Positions 42,231 to 46,631 of a stretch of 46,631 bases of DNA are shown here, piece by piece; the first letter of the stretch is position 1; each line of letters begins with the position of its first letter. Under the pieces are notes generated by a model. That model ran no database searches. It saw nothing but the letters and a program-made list of their open reading frames with translations, and had not been told where the DNA came from. This stretch comes from an uncultured Erysipelotrichaceae bacterium. GTDB lineage: Bacteria; Bacillota_I; Bacilli_A; Erysipelotrichales; Erysipelotrichaceae. The stretch lies in contig CAJKOS010000004.1 of assembly GCA_905201565.1 (NCBI GenBank), positions 1 to 46,631 of the forward strand, written 5' to 3'. A program made the translations under genes and the position numbers.

Positions 42231-42698
42231 CTACTTCAGCTTGAGACACTGCGCAGCCATCCTTCTGCCAAACTGTACAAAGACCTCTTCCCCATTTCCA
42301 TTCACCGACACCGGTCCAAGGTGAATGACAGGACTCTCTGTGCCGCCGCTGGAATAGACCATCATACCGGCAACAAGCATATGACGGAGCATTGTTTCAA
42401 TCGCAACCACTCCTCCGCCCCAGTCATACTGGGCTGTCGCGAAGGCTCCGCCAAGCTTTCCGGCAACTCCGTATGCACTTAGTCCTTCCAGAAATTTCTT
42501 CATATCAGCTGTCACATCCGCCATGTATGTGGGGGAGCCAAGAATGATGCAGTCACTATCCTGTACCCAAGACTGATCAACATCAAAGATATTGAAACAC
42601 TTTGTCTCAATTCCTGCTTCTTCCATACCTTTGCTGATCCATTCACCGGCAGTCCTTGTATGACCAGTTTTTGAATCAAATAGAATACTCGCTTTCAT
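42231..42698 (-). CDS. Flavodoxin-family protein
   Basis: A 155-residue FMN-binding fold. FDSKTGHTRTAGEWISKGM at the N terminus is the phosphate-binding loop of flavodoxins (S/T-x-T-G-x-T), and ILGSPTYMADV and AFATAQYDWGGG follow at the usual spacing. It is a likely electron carrier or quinone/iron reductase-like protein (WrbA/NADPH reductase-related). The partner is unknown. AGGAGAAG precedes the ATG. It lies between the GYF_2 gene terminator and the cysS promoter. Confidence 0.88.
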   Translation of the reverse strand: MKASILFDSKTGHTRTAGEWISKGMEEAGIETKCFNIFDVDQSWVQDSDCIILGSPTYMADVTADMKKFLEGLSAYGVAGKLGGAFATAQYDWGGGVVAIETMLRHMLVAGMMVYSSGGTESPVIHLGPVSVNGNGEEVFVQFGRRMAAQCLKLK

Positions 42699-42709
42699 CT
42701 TCTTCTCCT

Positions 42710-42732
42710 AAAAAGCAGGAGTATCTCCTGCT
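42710..42732 (-). terminator. Terminator after the GYF_2 gene
   Basis: AGCAGGA and TCCTGCT (42726-42732 with 42714-42720) flank a 5-base loop. A short run TTTTTAGG follows on minus. The stem overlaps the stop codon. It may be leaky into the flavodoxin gene. Confidence 0.7.
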
Positions 42733-42944
42733 CAAATGTTGAAATCATTTTCGAATTCGCTGTCTTCATGAAGATAGAACGAATAAATCGTATTTCCAAT
42801 CTTCAGCCATCCGGAAAGATCAGGCATCCAGATCCAGTCATTTTCCGTCAATATGCCTTTGGAAATAAGATTGGCAAGCTCACGGTCTGTATAAGGACCG
42901 TACTTTGAACGATCACTCTTCATGTAATACCACACTTTATCCAT
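42732..42944 (-). CDS. GYF_2 (DUF4339)-domain miniprotein
   Basis: A 70-residue protein that is almost entirely one GYF_2 domain: WYYMKSDRSKYGPYTDREL, then LANLISKGILTENDWIWMPD and GWLKIG. GYF domains bind proline-rich peptides or act as adaptors. This family is usually fused to membrane domains but here it stands alone. AGGAGG precedes the ATG. It starts 22 bases after the stop of the membrane XRE gene and shares its transcript, so it may be its cytoplasmic partner. Confidence 0.85.
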   Translation of the reverse strand: MDKVWYYMKSDRSKYGPYTDRELANLISKGILTENDWIWMPDLSGWLKIGNTIYSFYLHEDSEFENDFNI

Positions 42945-42966
42945 GAATATCTCCCCTCCTGTAAGC

Positions 42967-45114
42967 TTACCCTTCCGTTGTCCCTGAATCAGGGCTTTCT
43001 GAAGTTATCAATTGAACATCGACTGTCATATTTTGAGAAACAGTAATTGTCTGATCTACAATCTGGTCTGCTGTATAACGGGTGACAATATCACGCAGAT
43101 TATAAGTACCAGCCTTCAGTTCTACCGTTTCAGTTTCACCATCAGAATAATTCAATGTCACACCGTAGCGCAACTCATTATACACTAATGCCACTGACTG
43201 GTTTTCACTGTCGGAATACTTATCATCGCTGGACTTTGCAACAACCGCAACATTGTAAGTAACACCATCCTGTAGATCAAAAAGACTCTTCGATACCGTC
43301 GCATTCGGAAGACCAGTGCTTCCTGCTACATACGTTCCATTGATATACACATCATAGCTTGTCGCATTATCTACAGGCAGCCAACTGATAATCCATGACC
43401 CGCCGCTATCGGCCGTAGCAGTAATTTCTGAAGGTACCGCAAGCTGTGTCTGTTTTCTTGTGTATTGATAGTTTACCGTTGAAGGATCACTATCCTGGTA
43501 TTCATCCGTATTGTTTGCTTTTGCAGTTACTGTAATTGTATAGGAAGTACCATCTTCCAGCTCTTCAGCACGGATACTGATGGAATTGCTCTGGGAATTG
43601 TTCTTGATGCCTCCCGGCTCCACTGTTACTTCATAGTAGTCCGCATGTTCTACCGCATCCCATGAAATCTGCACATTGTCAGGTGTTTCAGAGAAGGTGA
43701 TGTTCTGTACACTGGAAAGCTTTGTATCTGCGGAAGCAGATGGTGTAGCTTCTGTACCTGCTGTATTTTCATACTGACCATACTGGTTATCACCTGTACC
43801 ATACATCTGTCCATTGCTTGTCATACCGATGAGGGTATTGCCATTGGCTGCGATGTATCTCACATTCTTCCAGCTTTCTACAGCTTTGGAAAGATCAGCG
43901 TTTGTCGTTGAAACTTTAACTGAACCATCTTTGCCAAGTCCTGCTACAAAGTCAGAACCTGCCGCAATTGCGGATATATTGTTGAGATTGCTGGTGGAAG
44001 GAATGGTGCTGCCATTGAGGCTGATGCCACTGACCATACCATTAGTTGTGATGTAATACACACCACCATCACTGATGGCGACACCTTTGACACCTGCTGC
44101 ACTTGTTGGAATGTTAACACCACCACTGGAAAGGAAGGAACCATCTTCTGTCAAAGCAACGGTTACACCATTACCAGCATAGATGGAAGAAACATTTTCC
44201 CAGCCATCCACTTCACAGGCACTGCTGTTGCCAGTACAGAGCACTGTACCATCTTCTTTGACAGCTGCCGCATGGTCATAACCTGCCGCAATCATCTTCA
44301 CATCCGTCCAGTCAGATGTATCAATGGATGTATTTGTAGAAGAAACTGTACCATCTTCTTTCAGACCGAGTGACCAGTCAGAATAGGTGGAAACCTGTAC
44401 ACTGCCACTGAGTGCTGTGGAGTTATAGCCCTGTCCCCTTGCCTTGATGGAACCACTGTTTTCAATAAAGATGGAATATCTTGAACCAAGTGACAATCTG
44501 TTCACATCAGACAAAGCATTTAAACTGCCTCCACCAAGTCCATTGACAAGAAGCACTACCGCAAGGATGACAACTAATGCCACACCACATCCACCAAGGA
44601 TGTACCATGTCTTCTTGTTCTGAAAAGGACTTGCATGTTTGACCTTGACTGTCTTCTTAGGCCTGGTCTCTTCTTCCTCATCCTCTTCATCTTCTTCATC
44701 ATCGAAGGAAAAGGCATTTGTGTCCATAACCTTTGTACCACCATCAACCGTATCACCTTGTTCAATGCCACTCATATTTCCGGCAACCACTGTATCACCA
44801 AGTGTGTTGCCAAGTTCCTGTGTAGCATTGATGCCGCCATTAGAGACAAATGGAATAGTCACACTCTTTTCCGCTTCATTTGCTTTTTCTACCGGCTGTG
44901 GAGCGACAAATGCGACGGTGTTATCAATCAGTGCAGAAACATCCACATGAAAAGTATCCGCAATGACTTTTAATTGTTCTATGCTGGGAATGCTGTTGCC
45001 ATTTTCCCAATTCATATACTCAGAAACCGGCACGAGAAGTTTCTGGGCAATTTCACTTTGCGACATCCCGCTGTTGCGCCGCAAGAGATTCAGTTTTCCC
45101 GGAAGTTTATTCAT
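42967..45114 (-). CDS. Membrane-anchored XRE protein with extracellular RCC1-like and FN3-like domains
   Basis: A 715-residue one-pass membrane protein. Residues 5-62 are an XRE-type helix-turn-helix (LNLLRRNSGMSQSEIAQKLL). A long acidic linker (about 135-150, mostly D/E) and a basic stretch (RPKKTVKVKH) lead to a membrane helix (about 170-191). Outside, repeats of the type VKEDGTVLCTGN, LKEDGTVSS and LGKDGSVKVS (about 205-455) mark an RCC1-like beta-propeller. Two FN3-like domains follow (about 470-560 and 565-650: VQISWDAVEHADYYEVTVEP and WIISWLPVDNATSYDVYING), and a short end domain. It is a candidate sensor-regulator joining outside binding to DNA. AAGGAGG precedes the ATG, and a 17-bp-spaced promoter lies upstream. 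Confidence 0.85.
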   Translation of the reverse strand: MNKLPGKLNLLRRNSGMSQSEIAQKLLVPVSEYMNWENGNSIPSIEQLKVIADTFHVDVSALIDNTVAFVAPQPVEKANEAEKSVTIPFVSNGGINATQELGNTLGDTVVAGNMSGIEQGDTVDGGTKVMDTNAFSFDDEEDEEDEEEETRPKKTVKVKHASPFQNKKTWYILGGCGVALVVILAVVLLVNGLGGGSLNALSDVNRLSLGSRYSIFIENSGSIKARGQGYNSTALSGSVQVSTYSDWSLGLKEDGTVSSTNTSIDTSDWTDVKMIAAGYDHAAAVKEDGTVLCTGNSSACEVDGWENVSSIYAGNGVTVALTEDGSFLSSGGVNIPTSAAGVKGVAISDGGVYYITTNGMVSGISLNGSTIPSTSNLNNISAIAAGSDFVAGLGKDGSVKVSTTNADLSKAVESWKNVRYIAANGNTLIGMTSNGQMYGTGDNQYGQYENTAGTEATPSASADTKLSSVQNITFSETPDNVQISWDAVEHADYYEVTVEPGGIKNNSQSNSISIRAEELEDGTSYTITVTAKANNTDEYQDSDPSTVNYQYTRKQTQLAVPSEITATADSGGSWIISWLPVDNATSYDVYINGTYVAGSTGLPNATVSKSLFDLQDGVTYNVAVVAKSSDDKYSDSENQSVALVYNELRYGVTLNYSDGETETVELKAGTYNLRDIVTRYTADQIVDQTITVSQNMTVDVQLITSESPDSGTTEG

Positions 45115-45132
45115 AAAAATCCTCCTTTTTAT

Positions 45133-45161
45133 ATTTTATCTACATTGTCCCATCATTTCAA
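45133..45161 (-). promoter_or_regulatory. Promoter of the membrane XRE gene
   Basis: TTGAAA (45156-45161) and TAAAAT (45133-45138) are 17 bases apart on minus, with AAGGAGG and ATG about 20 bases downstream. Confidence 0.75.
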
Positions 45162-45224
45162 CGCACCAATTCCACGATAAATGCCTTATCTTGTCACCAC
45201 TTTCAGAATATTGTAGATAACCGC

Positions 45225-45251
45225 AAAAAAAACGGGGTATAACCCCGTTTT
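45225..45251 (-). terminator. Terminator of gapA
   Basis: AAAACGGGG and CCCCGTTTT (45243-45251 with 45229-45237) flank a 5-base loop. Eight T follow on minus. Confidence 0.93.
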
Positions 45252-45267
45252 CCGATTGACGCAATGA

Positions 45268-46305
45268 TTATTTAACGTTTGCGAAGTACTTGATTGTACG
45301 AACCATCTGAGATGTGTAGGAATTCTCATTGTCGTACCAGGAAACTGTCTGTACTTCGTATGTGTCATCGTCGATCTTGTTGACCATTGTCTGAGTAGCA
45401 TCGAAGATGGAACCATGTGTTTCATCGATGATGTCGGAAGAAACGATTGGTTCATCAACGTAAGCGAAGGAATCAGACTCAGCTGCCTTCATAGCTGCGT
45501 TGATAGCATCAACAGTAACATCCTTACCCTTGACAACAGAGTACAGCAGAGTTGTGGATCCTGTAGGAACCGGAACACGCTGAGCAGAGCCGATGAGCTT
45601 GCCATTCAGTTCAGGAATAACAAGTCCGATTGCCTTAGCAGCGCCGGTGGAGTTCGGAACGATGTTCTGAGCAGCTGCACGGGAACGACGCTTGTCACCC
45701 TTTCTCTGAGGTCCATCGAGGATCATCTGGTCACCTGTGTAAGCATGAACAGTTGTCATGATACCAGCCTGGATAGGGAATGTGTCGTTCAGTGCCTTAG
45801 CCATAGGAGCGAGGCAGTTTGTTGTGCAAGATGCAGCAGAGATGATCTTGTCATCAGCTGTAAGAGTCTTTTCGTTTACGCTGTAAACGATTGTGGGCAG
45901 ATCGTTACCTGCGGGAGCAGAAATAACAACCTTCTTAGCACCTGCATCGAGGTGAGCCTGTGCCTTGTCCTTTGAGCAGTAGAAACCTGTGCATTCGAGA
46001 ACTACGTCAACACCGATTTCGCCCCAAGGAAGTTCATTAGCCTTAGCCATAGCATAGATCTTAAGTGTCTTGCCGTCAACTGTGATTGTGCCTGCTTCGT
46101 CATCAGCAGTAACTGTGTGAAGGTTCTCACCTATCTTACCACAGTAACCGCCCTGTGCTGTATCATACTTTAAAAGCTGAGCGAGCATTGAGGGCTTTGT
46201 AAGGTCGTTGATTGCAACTACCTCATAACCTTCTGCGCCGAACATCTGTCTGAAAGCAAGACGTCCGATACGGCCGAAACCGTTAATAGCAACTTTAACT
46301 GACAT
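45268..46305 (-). CDS. gapA: Glyceraldehyde-3-phosphate dehydrogenase
   Basis: A 345-residue glycolytic enzyme converting GAP to 1,3-bisphosphoglycerate with NAD+. [15 protein letters not shown] is the NAD fold, [16 protein letters not shown] holds the catalytic Cys, and TVHAYTGDQ the His. The start at 46305 ([16 protein letters not shown]) follows GGAGG. A frame open to 46350 adds a basic stretch without a ribosome site. The promoter at 46377-46405 is near consensus, as expected for a highly expressed gene. It is monocistronic. Confidence 0.98.
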   Translation of the reverse strand: MSVKVAINGFGRIGRLAFRQMFGAEGYEVVAINDLTKPSMLAQLLKYDTAQGGYCGKIGENLHTVTADDEAGTITVDGKTLKIYAMAKANELPWGEIGVDVVLECTGFYCSKDKAQAHLDAGAKKVVISAPAGNDLPTIVYSVNEKTLTADDKIISAASCTTNCLAPMAKALNDTFPIQAGIMTTVHAYTGDQMILDGPQRKGDKRRSRAAAQNIVPNSTGAAKAIGLVIPELNGKLIGSAQRVPVPTGSTTLLYSVVKGKDVTVDAINAAMKAAESDSFAYVDEPIVSSDIIDETHGSIFDATQTMVNKIDDDTYEVQTVSWYDNENSYTSQMVRTIKYFANVK

Positions 46306-46376
46306 TGGAATATTCCTCCTAAAAATTTTGTGAATTTTTCGCAGGCGCAAAGCGTCCGCTAAATTTCTACTTCTCT

Positions 46377-46405
46377 ATTATACAAAATTTTTCTCTCATT
46401 ATCAA
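46377..46405 (-). promoter_or_regulatory. Promoter of gapA
   Basis: TTGATA (46400-46405) and TATAAT (46377-46382, preceded by TTTTG) are 17 bases apart on minus. The leader to the ribosome site is about 55 bases and has no clear structure. Confidence 0.85.
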
Positions 46406-46631
46406 GTGGTTTGACAATTTTTTATCAGAAAAAGAAAGTGAATTATTCCCGACTTTTAAAATAGTTATTTGTGCAATATACACAAAAGGGTTGAATTGTG
46501 TAAGATTTTCTGTTATTATAGATATATAAACAGACTGTAGAAAAAGTCTGTTTTTCCAAAAAAGTGCTTGTTCTCAATCCCTAACCCCAAACCCCTTCCC
46601 CGTGGGAAGGGGCTATATTACTGGGGCTACC
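46406..46631. other. Gene-free region upstream of gapA with two hairpins
   Basis: No gene was seen. AAACAGACT (46528-46536) and AGTCTGTTT (46545-46553) form a stem with T-runs on both strands. On minus it could terminate a gene lying beyond 46631. On plus, TTGAAT (46491-46496) and TATTAT (46514-46519) make a 17-bp-spaced promoter-like pair, but the hairpin would follow at once. Next, CCCCTTCCC (46592-46600) and GGGAAGGGG (46604-46612) form a GC-rich hairpin within a C-rich tract, perhaps part of an intergenic repeat. Confidence 0.5.

Noticed and set aside
45268..46305. gapA as a recently transferred gene
   Set aside because: Its wording and codon choice seem slightly different from its neighbours, but highly expressed genes have their own bias and no mobile features flank it.
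46491..46555. A plus-strand promoter followed by a hairpin as a small RNA gene
   Set aside because: The hairpin begins about at the predicted transcription start, leaving no room for a transcript. It more likely ends a minus-strand gene beyond the window.
1..46631. CRISPR arrays, tRNA or rRNA genes, complete insertion sequences
   Set aside because: No regularly spaced repeats, cloverleaf patterns or transposases with terminal inverted repeats were seen.

Overview
The window looks like a chromosomal segment of a low-to-mid GC Gram-positive bacterium (Bacillota), most likely an Erysipelotrichia-type gut or oral organism. The reasons are the Bacillus-like order of the cysS-mrnC-rlmB-sigH-rpmG-secE-nusG-rplKA-rplJL-rsmC-rpoBC supercluster, Gram-positive regulatory RNAs (Cys T-box, L10 leader, RAT antiterminator, cre-like site), AGGAGG ribosome binding sites, and an RpoB that is about 200 residues longer than that of Bacillus and carries Asn at the rifampicin position 526. 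The genus cannot be fixed from sequence alone. Almost all genes are on the minus strand, so the story reads best from right to left.

Layout. 1-2.0 kb: potassium uptake genes trkA-trkH (trkH cut by the window edge), preceded by a 27-residue membrane peptide gene with its own promoter and terminator. 2.1-8.2 kb: small zinc-ribbon, P-loop kinase-like and CpXC genes, mixed with accessory genes: a tyrosine-recombinase-like protein that lacks key catalytic residues, on the plus strand, and an AT-rich DUF3644/HEPN-type gene. 8.2-16.9 kb: housekeeping genes (a zinc-ribbon membrane protein, miaA, mutL, a YigZ-type gene, a GH25 lysozyme, a TelA-like gene, a phosphopantetheinyl transferase and a surface nucleotidase-like protein). 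Several of these appear to be transcribed as leaderless mRNAs. 17.0-20.0 kb: a PTS operon (IIBC of the N-acetylglucosamine/glucose type, plus IIA) behind a BglG/LicT-type antiterminator gene that is broken by a frameshift, with a RAT/terminator switch and cre-like site in its leader.

20.1-42.2 kb: the transcription/translation supercluster. It is interrupted twice by accessory DNA. Between rplA and rplJ lie an XRE-ADP-ribosyltransferase-like/DUF3791-like two-gene module, a lactonase-M24 peptidase operon and a frameshifted Rpn-type nuclease. Between nusG and rplK lie a C-terminally truncated integrase and a frameshifted HNH gene. Terminators and promoters flank the inserts, so each ribosomal or RNA polymerase transcription unit remains independently transcribed. 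42.2-46.6 kb: a flavodoxin, a GYF_2-domain miniprotein beside a large membrane-anchored XRE protein with an extracellular RCC1-like/FN3-like region, and gapA.

Recurring themes are loss of catalytic motifs in otherwise intact proteins (MutL endonuclease motifs, the nucleotidase metal site, recombinase box II), frameshifts concentrated in accessory or regulatory genes, and autoregulatory palindromes at accessory-gene promoters. No rRNA, tRNA, CRISPR array or complete insertion sequence was found.
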